From: JAWPMT01 sp965242775
Lineage (GTDB): Bacteria; Bacteroidota; Bacteroidia; Cytophagales; Cyclobacteriaceae
Reading direction: 5' to 3'
DNA length: 64,000 nucleotides
Assembly: GCA_965242775.1 (NCBI GenBank)
Contig: CBDETI010000012.1
Span: 1 to 64,000, forward strand
Position 1 is the stretch's first letter. Every line of letters begins with the position of its first letter. The notes under the pieces were generated by a model, which worked only from the letters and a program-made list of their open reading frames with translations, ran no database searches and was not told the DNA's origin. This document shows, piece after piece, positions 55,735 to 62,464 of the stretch. The position numbers were made by a program, and so were the translations under genes.

Positions 55735-56040
55735 ATGGAACCTTTTATTCAACAGTTACACGAAGCCTCTAAGGGTAGAAATGCGTGCCGAATTACCTTG
55801 AAGGGAGAGCCCTTTCCCCGGGTGATCCACCCGTATGGAGTGTGTCAAACTTCAGGCAATAAGGTGGTGATCGTTTGTCAGCAAGTCGCGGGGTTTACTA
55901 AAGCTGGTCGGACCGCAGGGTTTCGCAACTTACAATTCACCAAATTGGAATCCATTGAAGTACTTGATGAGAAATTCCAGTTGGATGAGGGCTTTCAGCC
56001 GCAGGATGTTCAGTACAAGGAATGGGTATATCATATCTGA
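55735..56040 (+). CDS. small cytoplasmic protein of unknown function
   Basis: A 101-aa protein that I do not recognise by name. It is beta-rich with an HPYGVCQTSGNKVVIVCQQV stretch, then AGFRNLQFTKLESIEVLDEK. That pattern is like the WYL domain, where a ligand-binding strand set follows 'R.yhP....d....l..y'. The start at 55735 follows a TTCCTTTG box by six bases, so the message may be leaderless. It stands alone behind the large propeller genes with a weak GC-rich stem behind it (56,159-56,178). Confidence 0.5.
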   Translation: MEPFIQQLHEASKGRNACRITLKGEPFPRVIHPYGVCQTSGNKVVIVCQQVAGFTKAGRTAGFRNLQFTKLESIEVLDEKFQLDEGFQPQDVQYKEWVYHI

Positions 56041-56303
56041 GTCGTAGGTCTGGTATCTGTCTCCGTCGAAAGCTGATAGTAATCAGACACCAACGACCCA
56101 ATATGAGTAAAGAATCCATTTTCCTTAATGATAATTAACCCATTGCTCAGTCAATAAAAGGGACCTCACGCCCCTTTCGTATGGCACTTGATTAGCTTTC
56201 CGGGCGCGTAAATCTATAGGTCAGGCGGCCTCGGTGGTCTGTCCCAGTATTTTTTCTCTAGACATGCGTTTTCGCTACTTTGTTGACTTTAACCCTGAAC
56301 AAC

Positions 56304-57257
56304 ATGACACACCTCTCTAAATGGGTAGTTGCCATTTGCTTTGTGCTAATTTTCATAGACCCCACGCTGGCACAAGAAAATCCCAATGGACCTTTTTTTG
56401 GTGTCATAGGGACAGATACTCCGCAGCTACTTGTGCCTTCCTTGATTGCTTCTCCGGCGGAAGAATACAATGGTACTTTTTCGCCTGACGGTACTATATT
56501 TTTTTACACCACGGATATCCCTGAAAATGCCTACGTCTCAATGACCAGAATGAATCAGGACGGTAGCTGGACCAAGCCAACCATTGCACCGTTCTCCGGG
56601 GAATATTCAGATTATGATCCCCTTTTCAATCCGGACGGATCCAGACTTTACTTTACTTCCAGCCGGCCTGCGCCGGATAATGAGGACAGTGGAATCTGGT
56701 ATGTCAACCGCCTCCAACAAGGCTGGTCAGCGCCCGTGCAAGTGGTGCTTAGTGCTGACGAGTCGCAAGAGTTTTTTAGCTCTCTGACCCGATCGGGCAA
56801 GATATATTTTAATATCTGGAGCACCGGTAAAGTTTTTGAGGCAACACCCGACGGTGATGGTTTCAATATTGTACCGTTGCCACCCGTTGTGAATGCGGAT
56901 TACGACAAAGGAGACCCCTTTATTTCACCTGACGAAGATTACCTCATATTCCGGGGATACAGGTCCGATCAAAAGGGAGGGGGCGATTTGTACATCACCT
57001 ATAAAACAGAAGATTCCTGGACTGAACCGAAGAATCTTGACGGACCTATCAACAGCGAAAGCCAGGAAATGTGTCCATATGTAACCAGTGATGGGAAGCT
57101 ATTCATTTTTGCCAGCGCCCGGATTTCCAATAAAGTGGAAACGGGCCCGGGGGAATCGGTGAAGGCCATTCATGACAAGTACGAGAGTTACGACAATGGG
57201 GAGCAGAATATCTATTATATGTCCGCCTCATTTATCGAAAGGCTACGGCCTGATTAA
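56304..57257 (+). CDS. exported PD40/TolB-like beta-propeller protein
   Basis: A 317-aa exported protein. A signal peptide (WVVAICFVLIFIDPTLAQ) is followed by a six-bladed PD40 (WD40-like) propeller: EYNGTFSPDGTIFFYTT, YDPLFNPDGSRLYFTSSRP, SGIWYVNR, DPFISPDEDYLIFRGYR and GDLYITYK. Proteins of this kind bind peptides or glycans at the cell surface; no enzyme site is seen. The ATG at 56304 is preferred over a TTG 24 bases earlier. A 13-bp sequence (GTTGACTTTAACC) in front is shared with the propeller gene at 49267. A tandem copy of this gene follows. Confidence 0.88.
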   Translation: MTHLSKWVVAICFVLIFIDPTLAQENPNGPFFGVIGTDTPQLLVPSLIASPAEEYNGTFSPDGTIFFYTTDIPENAYVSMTRMNQDGSWTKPTIAPFSGEYSDYDPLFNPDGSRLYFTSSRPAPDNEDSGIWYVNRLQQGWSAPVQVVLSADESQEFFSSLTRSGKIYFNIWSTGKVFEATPDGDGFNIVPLPPVVNADYDKGDPFISPDEDYLIFRGYRSDQKGGGDLYITYKTEDSWTEPKNLDGPINSESQEMCPYVTSDGKLFIFASARISNKVETGPGESVKAIHDKYESYDNGEQNIYYMSASFIERLRPD

Positions 57258-57323
57258 TGGTTGTGCTGATAATTTGTACCCCTGTCTTTCCCCTTTTTTA
57301 AATCAATATGCAATTCTAAAGTC

Positions 57324-58265
57324 ATGAGACAATTACTTCTTATTCTCTTGCTTTCCACGGCGGGTGCTGTGCTGGCGCAACAACCTTCAGGTCCCTATTT
57401 TGGGGTGACGCCAACTGAAGAGCCCCAATTATTGGCGCCCTCGTTGATAGCTGCAGCCACAGAGGAATATAACGGAACTTTCTCCCCAGACGGCAAAGCT
57501 TTTTTCTACACAACAGATACTGAAGGTAGAGGATTCATTACCATGACCACCATGGAATCGGATGGTTCCTGGACATCACCTGTAATTGCTCCTTTTTCAG
57601 GTGTTTATTCAGATTATGACCCAATATTTAATCCTGAAGGTACCCGACTATACTTCTCGTCGCGTCGGCCGGCGGTAGAAGGAGGAATAAGCGGCATATG
57701 GTTTACTGAAAGAGAAAACAATAGCTGGTCGGAACCTACTGAGATTGTTCTCACGACAGATGGCGAGCAGGAGTATTACAATTCTCTAACCCGATCAGGT
57801 ACGCTTTACTTCAGTATTTGGAGTGCCAGAAAAATATACAAAGCCGAAGGTGTTGGTGGAAACCTTCAAATAAGCGCTTTGCCAGAAGTAGTAAACGACG
57901 AATACCATAAGACAGACCCATTTATTTCGCCTGATGAAGACTATTTGATCTTTCGGGGGTATCGACCGGATCGACTGGGCAGGGGGGACCTTTATATTAC
58001 CTACCAAATTGACGGTTCCTGGACAGAACCGGTTAACCTGGGGAGACCCATCAATTCGGAAAGTCATGAGTCCTGTCCGGCCGTAACTACGGACGGTCGT
58101 ATGTTTATTTTTGCCAGCGCCCGTTTTTCGGAGAAATTAGCAACCCAACCTGGGGAATCGCTGGAGGTAATTCATGACAAATTCCGAAGCTATAACAATG
58201 GCAGATTGAATATTTACTACATGTCGACCTCCTTCATAGAGCGATTGAGGCCATCGCAAGATTGA
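57324..58265 (+). CDS. exported PD40/TolB-like beta-propeller protein, tandem copy
   Basis: A 313-aa paralogue of the preceding gene, about 60 percent identical by eye. It shares EEYNGTFSPDGxxFFYTTD, DPFISPDEDYLIFRGYR and the ending ADR-less SFIERLRP. The signal peptide is LLLILLLSTAGAVLAQ. Both keep FGVxxTxxPQLLxPSLIA after the signal. The gap is 66 bases with no terminator, so both may share a message. The tandem doubling suggests selection for dosage or for slightly different ligands. Confidence 0.88.
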   Translation: MRQLLLILLLSTAGAVLAQQPSGPYFGVTPTEEPQLLAPSLIAAATEEYNGTFSPDGKAFFYTTDTEGRGFITMTTMESDGSWTSPVIAPFSGVYSDYDPIFNPEGTRLYFSSRRPAVEGGISGIWFTERENNSWSEPTEIVLTTDGEQEYYNSLTRSGTLYFSIWSARKIYKAEGVGGNLQISALPEVVNDEYHKTDPFISPDEDYLIFRGYRPDRLGRGDLYITYQIDGSWTEPVNLGRPINSESHESCPAVTTDGRMFIFASARFSEKLATQPGESLEVIHDKFRSYNNGRLNIYYMSTSFIERLRPSQD

Positions 58266-58280
58266 TGGGATCGGAGGACA

Positions 58281-59003
58281 CTAGGCGGGTGTACTGACCA
58301 GGCCGTCTTTCAATTCTTCGACACGTTTTTTGCAGGCCGTGGCGAACACCTGGAAGTCCTCATGGTCATACTTCATGGGCTCGCCGATCTGGACGCGTAC
58401 CAGTCCGGGTCGAAATAGAATCTTTCCCGCTTGTAGTACGTGATCAGTTCCTGTCAAGGCAACCGGAACGGCTGCAACTTTGGCATTCTGCGCCAGAATA
58501 AAAGCACCTTTTTTGAAGTTATTGACGGCACCATTTCTACTCCGGGTACCTTCGGGAAACATCAGCACATCCTTTCCCTTGCTAATAAGCTGAGCTGCTT
58601 TTTGCATGCTGGCCTTGGCCTTGGAGCGGTCGGACCGATCCACGAATATCATGCCTGTCGCCATCATGTACCAGCCAATGAAGGGGACTGATTTGATTTG
58701 CTTTTTGGCAACGAAATGGAGGTTGTGGGGAATGGCCCTGAACAGGACGGGAATATCCAGGTAGGAGAGATGGTTGGAGGCAAAGACGTAGGGCACGCCC
58801 GCTTCCAAATTTTCTTTGCCATGTACTTCAAGTCGAACCCCACACCCCCAGAGAATACCTGGTGCAAACATGGTCCGGGCCATGGTGACGGGTATTTTTC
58901 GGTTGAATGTCACCAGCAAAACAACCATGGAGCTGGTGATCATCAGGATGCTCCAAAATACGCAGAACAGGAGCCGAAAAGGGGTGGCAAGGTGATGTTT
59001 CAA
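58281..59003 (-). CDS. plsC: 1-acyl-sn-glycerol-3-phosphate acyltransferase (PlsC)
   Basis: A 240-aa membrane-bound acyltransferase that adds the second acyl chain to lysophosphatidic acid. The HxxxxD motif is in ASNHLSYLDIP, block II in KKQIKSVPFIGWYMM, block III in MFPEGTRSRNG, and the late block in VPVALTGTDHVL. The first codon is TTG (59001-59003). A TAGCTTTG box (minus strand, 59016-59009) lies so close in front that the true start may be leaderless or further down. The N-terminal helix (FCVFWSILMITSSMVVLL) anchors it. It is divergent from the thioredoxin gene. Confidence 0.93.
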   Translation of the reverse strand: MKHHLATPFRLLFCVFWSILMITSSMVVLLVTFNRKIPVTMARTMFAPGILWGCGVRLEVHGKENLEAGVPYVFASNHLSYLDIPVLFRAIPHNLHFVAKKQIKSVPFIGWYMMATGMIFVDRSDRSKAKASMQKAAQLISKGKDVLMFPEGTRSRNGAVNNFKKGAFILAQNAKVAAVPVALTGTDHVLQAGKILFRPGLVRVQIGEPMKYDHEDFQVFATACKKRVEELKDGLVSTPA

Positions 59004-59057
59004 GCGGGCAAAGCTACACTTCCTGGGATTATTCTTTGAAGTGTCGGGAACAAAAGG

Positions 59058-59086
59058 TTGCGCAAATCCATTAACAGATAGTTTTG
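59058..59086 (+). promoter_or_regulatory. promoter of the thioredoxin gene
   Basis: TTG at 59058-59060, 18 bases, TAGTTTTG at 59079-59086: an almost ideal Bacteroidota promoter. The start of transcription falls about 2 bases before the ATG at 59095, so the message is nearly leaderless and the shorter thioredoxin start is favoured. Confidence 0.6.
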
Positions 59087-59094
59087 CGTGTAGA

Positions 59095-59394
59095 ATGAAA
59101 GGAAATTTTCAAAAACTGATTAAGGGAGATCGTCCGGTCCTGGTCGATTTTCATGCTGACTGGTGTGGACCGTGCAAGATGCAGGCCCCCATTTTGAAGG
59201 AAGTATCTGCGGAGCTGGGCGACAAAGTGAAGATCATTAAAATCGATGTAGACCGAAACAGGAGGCTGGCGACCCAGTACAATATTCGTGGCGTACCCAC
59301 GCTGATCCTTTTCAAGAATGGCAGGCAGGTGTGGCGGCAAAGTGGGGTTGCCAATAAGAAGCAACTCAAGGGTCTGATCACAGGGAAAAGCTGA
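59095..59394 (+). CDS. thioredoxin
   Basis: A 99-aa single-domain thioredoxin. The active site is WCGPCK in VDFHADWCGPCKMQAPIL, and the cis-Pro is in RGVPTLILFKNG. Cytoplasmic thiol-disulfide exchange. The chosen start (MKGNFQKLIKGDRPVLVDF) lies just behind a strong promoter; a longer frame from 59041 would overlap it. Length is at the lower end for thioredoxins. It faces away from plsC and is followed by tRNA-Pro after 120 bases. Confidence 0.92.
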   Translation: MKGNFQKLIKGDRPVLVDFHADWCGPCKMQAPILKEVSAELGDKVKIIKIDVDRNRRLATQYNIRGVPTLILFKNGRQVWRQSGVANKKQLKGLITGKS

Positions 59395-59452
59395 GGATTC
59401 AATTTTCTTCAATTTTTTGCTGCCTGTTCCTATAAGAATTCATCAAAAGAAA

Positions 59453-59460
59453 TATCTTTG
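59453..59460 (+). promoter_or_regulatory. -7 box of tRNA-Pro
   Basis: TATCTTTG, a perfect TAnnTTTG, 54 bases in front of the tRNA. No clear -33 TTG is at the usual spacing. It also stands about 60 bases behind the thioredoxin stop. Confidence 0.5.
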
Positions 59461-59514
59461 CGTCCGCTTTTCGCACCTTCTGATTGGTTAGATGAGAAGG
59501 GCACCTTAAAAGTT

Positions 59515-59589
59515 CGGGGTGTAGCACAGTCCGGTTAGTGTACCTGGTTTGGGACCAGGGGGCCGCAGGTTCGAATCCTGCCACCCCGA
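59515..59589 (+). tRNA. tRNA-Pro (TGG)
   Basis: The acceptor stem CGGGGTG pairs with CACCCCG. The anticodon stem CCTGG/CCAGG encloses the loop TTTGGGA with anticodon TGG. The T arm GCAGG-TTCGAAT-CCTGC is perfect. The discriminator base is A; CCA is not encoded. It is the left edge of the accessory stretch that follows. Confidence 0.97.
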
Positions 59590-59600
59590 CAAGAAAGCAA

Positions 59601-59629
59601 AGCTCTGGCGTAAGTCAGAGCTTTTTTTT
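59601..59629 (+). terminator. terminator of tRNA-Pro
   Basis: AGCTCTG and CAGAGCT form a 7-bp stem around an 8-base loop, followed by eight T residues. Confidence 0.9.
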
Positions 59630-59698
59630 GTTTGGGAGCGAGCTGGAGAAGGTTTGATAATCCATGGATGGTGGGTAGGATAGTTCTTGGTGCATCTA

Positions 59699-59891
59699 CT
59701 ATGTTACAGTTTTTATTAACGTGGCGTTTTTGTTTCCAAACTGACCATCGTTAATTAAGTCAACCACATCGGTTAGGTCTTTTAACCTCTTGAGTATCTC
59801 TCCATGGGTGTGATTAGAAACTAGGTTTTTGAAACCCATTATATCGAAGAATCCGACAAACCTATTTTTAGAGACTTCCCATTTTATTCAT
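59699..59891 (-). pseudogene. truncated nucleotidyl-cyclase-like gene fragment
   Basis: On the minus strand the frame reads KWEVSKNRFVGFFDIMGFKN, then LVSNHTHGEILKRLKDLTDV, and after VDLINDGQFGNKNATLIKTV it ends at a TAG (59699-59701). The FVGFFDIMGFKNLV opening is the beta1 segment with the first metal Asp of adenylate/guanylate-cyclase-like domains found in many bacterial proteins of unknown role. The fragment stops just where the second metal site (TFSDS-like) would follow. The only ATG (59889-59891) is one base out of frame (AAAA instead of AAA). Hence it is a broken, truncated remnant within the island. The rest of 59,630-60,038 holds only the repeat structures listed next. Confidence 0.55.
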
Positions 59892-59920
59892 ATAGAAATT
59901 ACTAGTTTATGCTTGCTAGC

Positions 59921-60033
59921 GTCCAGATATAGCATGTGCCTCTGGACTTACTTGATATCTTCAAAAGTATCGGTTTCTCAAGGTGCTTTCAAGTAGCCAA
60001 GTAGAGGCATGTGCTATATCGTTTGTTGGGCAC
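59921..60033 (-). other. attC-like imperfect hairpin behind the TIR operon
   Basis: Read on the minus strand, GTGCCCAAC (60033-60025, six bases after the operon stop) has the RYYYAAC form of an integron attC R'' core. Two 18-base arms, 60020-60003 and 59943-59926, then pair as GATATAGCA/TGCTATATC and GCCTCT/AGAGGC with a three-base bulge. Inside them TACTTGA/TCAAGTA (59949-59955 and 59989-59995) adds a third stem. A further perfect pair, GTCCAGA/TCTGGAC, lies at 59921-59947. The layout is that of an attC site, but the distal GTTRRRY core is missing at the far end, where the truncated cyclase gene begins. Confidence 0.4.
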
Positions 60034-60038
60034 TGCAT

Positions 60039-60770
60039 TTAAATTGCACCATATCCCTTTAAAAGTTTTAGAAGCTTTTCTAGTTTCTCGGGATCCATAG
60101 AAGGGTCAATATCAATATTGACATTGATGTTTGAAGCTCCAGTTTTCTTGGTTGATTTTATCTGTTGACTGAAATCAGTTGTTTCATTTATAGTATCATC
60201 TGCCTGACTTTCAACTTCCTCATCTTCCTCTTCATTAGACTGAGGTTTTTGTTGCAGTAGTTCAGATGAAACGATATTAATTTTATCCGAGTCAGTCCTT
60301 CCTCCTAATCCTGCATAGACCACTGAATCAACGAATATCTCTATACATTCTTCACCGCTATCAGGGTGAACTCCTATATTCAAAGCCTGCTGTTTGAGTT
60401 TTGCCAAACTCACAGTTTCATTATGAAAAGTGTTGTATAAAGTCTCAAAGATTTTTGGTTTAAGACATGCTGTTTTCAATTGAGCATGGAGTTCATCATC
60501 CGTTGCGGCGTTAACATCTTTGGCTAATTGTGTTGCTGTGTAACCCTTAGAATCACCTGCAAGAAAACCGTATTGCTTTGTACCAGACAATCTAAGATCA
60601 CCAAGCCAAGTATTGCTATCAAATACACCTGGTTTTACTACATCTGCGGGTTGTGCAGTTGAGTGGGTTTTGGAAACTAATCTCTTTGCATACTCAACAG
60701 CCTTTTCCAAATTTATTTTGGGATAACGTGTTCCTCCTTTTCGTCCACCTTTTGGGGTACTATTTGCCAT
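60039..60770 (-). CDS. partner protein of the TIR operon, possible sensor (DUF5343-like)
   Basis: A 243-aa cytoplasmic protein. It has a basic start (PKGGRKGGTRYPKINLEKAV), then a helix-turn-helix-like unit (SKGYTATQLAKDVNAATDD, about residues 88-106). The module KTACLKPKIFETLYNTFHNE ... SGEECIEIFVDSVVYAGLGG resembles DUF5343-type proteins. An acidic linker (NEEEDEEVESQADD) follows, with a C-terminal amphipathic helix (DPEKLEKLLKLLKGY) that could mediate oligomers. The helical module looks like the middle part of the TIR protein, as though both descend from one sensor unit. Its start overlaps the TIR stop by 11 bases. The biochemical role is unknown; sensing or scaffolding for the TIR enzyme is inferred. 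Confidence 0.6.
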   Translation of the reverse strand: MANSTPKGGRKGGTRYPKINLEKAVEYAKRLVSKTHSTAQPADVVKPGVFDSNTWLGDLRLSGTKQYGFLAGDSKGYTATQLAKDVNAATDDELHAQLKTACLKPKIFETLYNTFHNETVSLAKLKQQALNIGVHPDSGEECIEIFVDSVVYAGLGGRTDSDKINIVSSELLQQKPQSNEEEDEEVESQADDTINETTDFSQQIKSTKKTGASNINVNIDIDPSMDPEKLEKLLKLLKGYGAI

Positions 60771-61671
60771 TTTTAATTGCTTTTACAAGTTCATTGAATC
60801 CGTTTTTATACGATTTAGTGAAATCAGCATACTTCTTGTCTTTTATAAGTTTGGGAAATTCACAATCTGACAATTTGATTGGGAGCACTCTTACTTTCTT
60901 TTCTTCAATTTCGTCAATTAGCGCTGAATTCAATTCTCGATTTACCCATTCAGAATTGACAGAGTTATCACTTAATGCAATAACAAAATAATCTGATTCA
61001 GCAAGGCCTTGGTTTATTGACGAATTAATTGAGTCACCAACATTGATCTGTTGTTCATCTAACCAAATTAGAATTCCTTCGCTAGTTAGATCCGAGGCTA
61101 ATTGTCTTATAAAAGCCTTATCCTTCGAGCTATGTGACAAGAACACCACTTTTTCTTCAGACTTTTCTTGATGTCGTTCCTCTTTGTGCTTAAGGCCTTC
61201 ATCAGTAAAGTCTTCAGCCTGCATTTCTAATGACAAGGCCTTCAATTGAGTTGCCCATTTAATAATTGGGTCAAAAGCCTTTTTCTCATAGTTCTCAATT
61301 TTTTGAACTGTTGCGGCTTTTCTAAGAGAATCCTCAAGATCATCTCCTAATTTCAGAAACTGACGGAGACTAACGATCAGCGGAGTTTTGAAAAGTGCTT
61401 CCCTCAAAACAGCCTCTTTTTGATCTTTCGATCCTTTATAAGGGTATGGGATTGTCAGAACGTAGTAACCCGAAGAAACTTCTCTGATTATTCCTATCTG
61501 GGCGCAGTTTTTAAGAACCTTTCCAGCAGTTCTAGGATCAATTCCTGAAAATTGAGCTAATTCCTTCATGTCAGGCTCAACTAGCCATGATAGCCCATCA
61601 AGAACTTCATAAACAGAATCTAGCTTAACTGATTCGAATCTTACGCTACATTTATTCTCTGACTTTGCCAT
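60760..61671 (-). CDS. wHTH-TIR domain protein, likely NAD-consuming defence effector
   Basis: A 303-aa cytoplasmic protein. Residues about 25-75 form a winged helix (MKELAQFSGIDPRTAGKVLK). Residues about 85-150 are a helical module (REALFKTPLIVSLRQFLKLG). A charged linker leads to a C-terminal TIR domain from about 174: VVFLSHSSKDKAFIRQLASD, ILIWLDEQQINVGDS, DYFVIALSDNSVNSEWVNRE. E246 in WVNRE sits at the place of the catalytic Glu of TIR NAD hydrolases. Bacterial TIR proteins often kill or arrest phage-infected cells by NAD loss or by making cyclic ADP-ribose signals. The operon with the partner gene is lower in GC than its surroundings and is flanked by a 9-bp inverted repeat. Confidence 0.85.
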   Translation of the reverse strand: MAKSENKCSVRFESVKLDSVYEVLDGLSWLVEPDMKELAQFSGIDPRTAGKVLKNCAQIGIIREVSSGYYVLTIPYPYKGSKDQKEAVLREALFKTPLIVSLRQFLKLGDDLEDSLRKAATVQKIENYEKKAFDPIIKWATQLKALSLEMQAEDFTDEGLKHKEERHQEKSEEKVVFLSHSSKDKAFIRQLASDLTSEGILIWLDEQQINVGDSINSSINQGLAESDYFVIALSDNSVNSEWVNRELNSALIDEIEEKKVRVLPIKLSDCEFPKLIKDKKYADFTKSYKNGFNELVKAIKNGK

Positions 61672-61680
61672 TTCTTAGTG

Positions 61681-61689
61681 GTGCCCAAC
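61681..61689. repeat. 9-bp boundary repeat of the TIR operon (GTGCCCAAC)
   Basis: GTGCCCAAC here is the exact reverse complement of GTTGGGCAC at 60025-60033. The pair encloses the two TIR operon genes with 6 and 9 bases to spare. Read in the direction of the genes the upstream copy is GTTGGGC, the GTTRRRY form of an integron core site. Confidence 0.6.
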
Positions 61690-61980
61690 TATTGTATAAC
61701 GCGTACTAGTGCGCATTATCTACCATTCTCATCCCTCCTAATGTCACACTACTCTAATATAACACAAAACGCTCTCTCTATGAAGCGACTAGAATTGTTC
61801 CCAAGACGTATTCCTGGAATCCCTGGTCGCATGAAAACCGATAATGTACAGTGGGGCACAAGATATAAAAAGGCGTAGAGCTAGCGCTTTCATTTAATAA
61901 TACAATGCATTCTTTCTTTTTTTATAGATTGACAAAAATTTTGATATCATATTTGTATTGGGATGCGTTTACTTAAGTGG
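61690..61980. other. intergenic region with near-palindrome and small open frame
   Basis: 61,693-61,716 is a near-palindrome centred on CTAG (20 of 24 positions self-complementary). A 32-codon frame at 61780-61878 (MKRLELFPRRIPGIPGRMKT...) has no recognised match and may be chance. Near 61,930-61,956, TTGAC and CATATTTG resemble a promoter for the toxin-antitoxin pair. I see no other gene. Confidence 0.35.
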
Positions 61981-62010
61981 CATTGGCAACTTTTGATAGG
62001 CATTGGCAAC
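61981..62010. repeat. 10-bp direct repeat in front of the toxin-antitoxin genes
   Basis: CATTGGCAAC occurs at 61981-61990 and again at 62001-62010, a spacing of 20 bases or two helix turns, ending 10 bases before the ATG at 62021. Same-face repeats at this place fit an operator for autoregulation by the antitoxin complex. Confidence 0.5.
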
Positions 62011-62020
62011 CGACACAATC

Positions 62021-62455
62021 ATGGTTACGGGTATCGATTTAGTTAAAGGAAAACTCAGGCCAATAAGGTTCACGTTGCGACTTAACCTATTTCAGTCGCT
62101 GATCGGGTTCATTATTAAAACTCTGGAGAAGAACCTTCAGGAGGCGAACATCATGCTCAGTGGTATTTTGGTGGAGACGGAAAAGAAAAAGCTGGTCGCA
62201 TGGCGGGAGGATTTTGATCAATTGGATTCCATACAGAAAATAGTGGAATTGTTACAGAGTACTGAGCGGCGGGAACTCTATCGGTTGAGAGAGATATCCT
62301 GTGAGATGTCCTTGAAGGTAAACGAAATCAGAAATGAGTTGGTCAATGGCGAGGAAATGGATGCCACCGAATACTTGAACCACTCTGAAGGCAATAAGAA
62401 ATTCCTCCTCAAACAAATAGATTCAGAAGAGACTTTCACGGTCGAGATTGATTAA
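62021..62455 (+). CDS. putative antitoxin partner of YoeB (unrecognised family)
   Basis: A 144-aa protein; the ATG at 62021 (MVTGIDLVKG) is chosen over a TTG at 62003 that lies inside the repeat. It is not a YefM/Phd antitoxin, the usual partner of YoeB, and is almost twice as long. The sequence has a basic start (VKGKLRPIRFTLRLNLFQSL), a long helical middle (IVELLQSTERRELYRLREIS, SLKVNEIRNELVNGEEMDAT) and an acidic end (QIDSEETFTVEID) as antitoxins often have. The assignment rests on its place nine bases before the toxin gene; it could also be an unrelated small gene. Confidence 0.55.
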   Translation: MVTGIDLVKGKLRPIRFTLRLNLFQSLIGFIIKTLEKNLQEANIMLSGILVETEKKKLVAWREDFDQLDSIQKIVELLQSTERRELYRLREISCEMSLKVNEIRNELVNGEEMDATEYLNHSEGNKKFLLKQIDSEETFTVEID

Positions 62456-62464
62456 TCTCCTTTA

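Noticed and set aside
55735..56040. Reading the small protein as a WYL-domain regulator
   Set aside because: Only a weak beta-strand pattern is seen and there is no DNA-binding domain; left as unknown.
59921..60020. Inverted repeats read as terminal repeats of an insertion sequence
   Set aside because: They lie only 60 bases apart and enclose no transposase; an attC-like hairpin explains them better.
61780..61878. 32-codon frame MKRLELFPRRIPGIPGRMKT...
   Set aside because: Short, no recognised similarity, no clear ribosome-binding context; mentioned only as part of the intergenic region.
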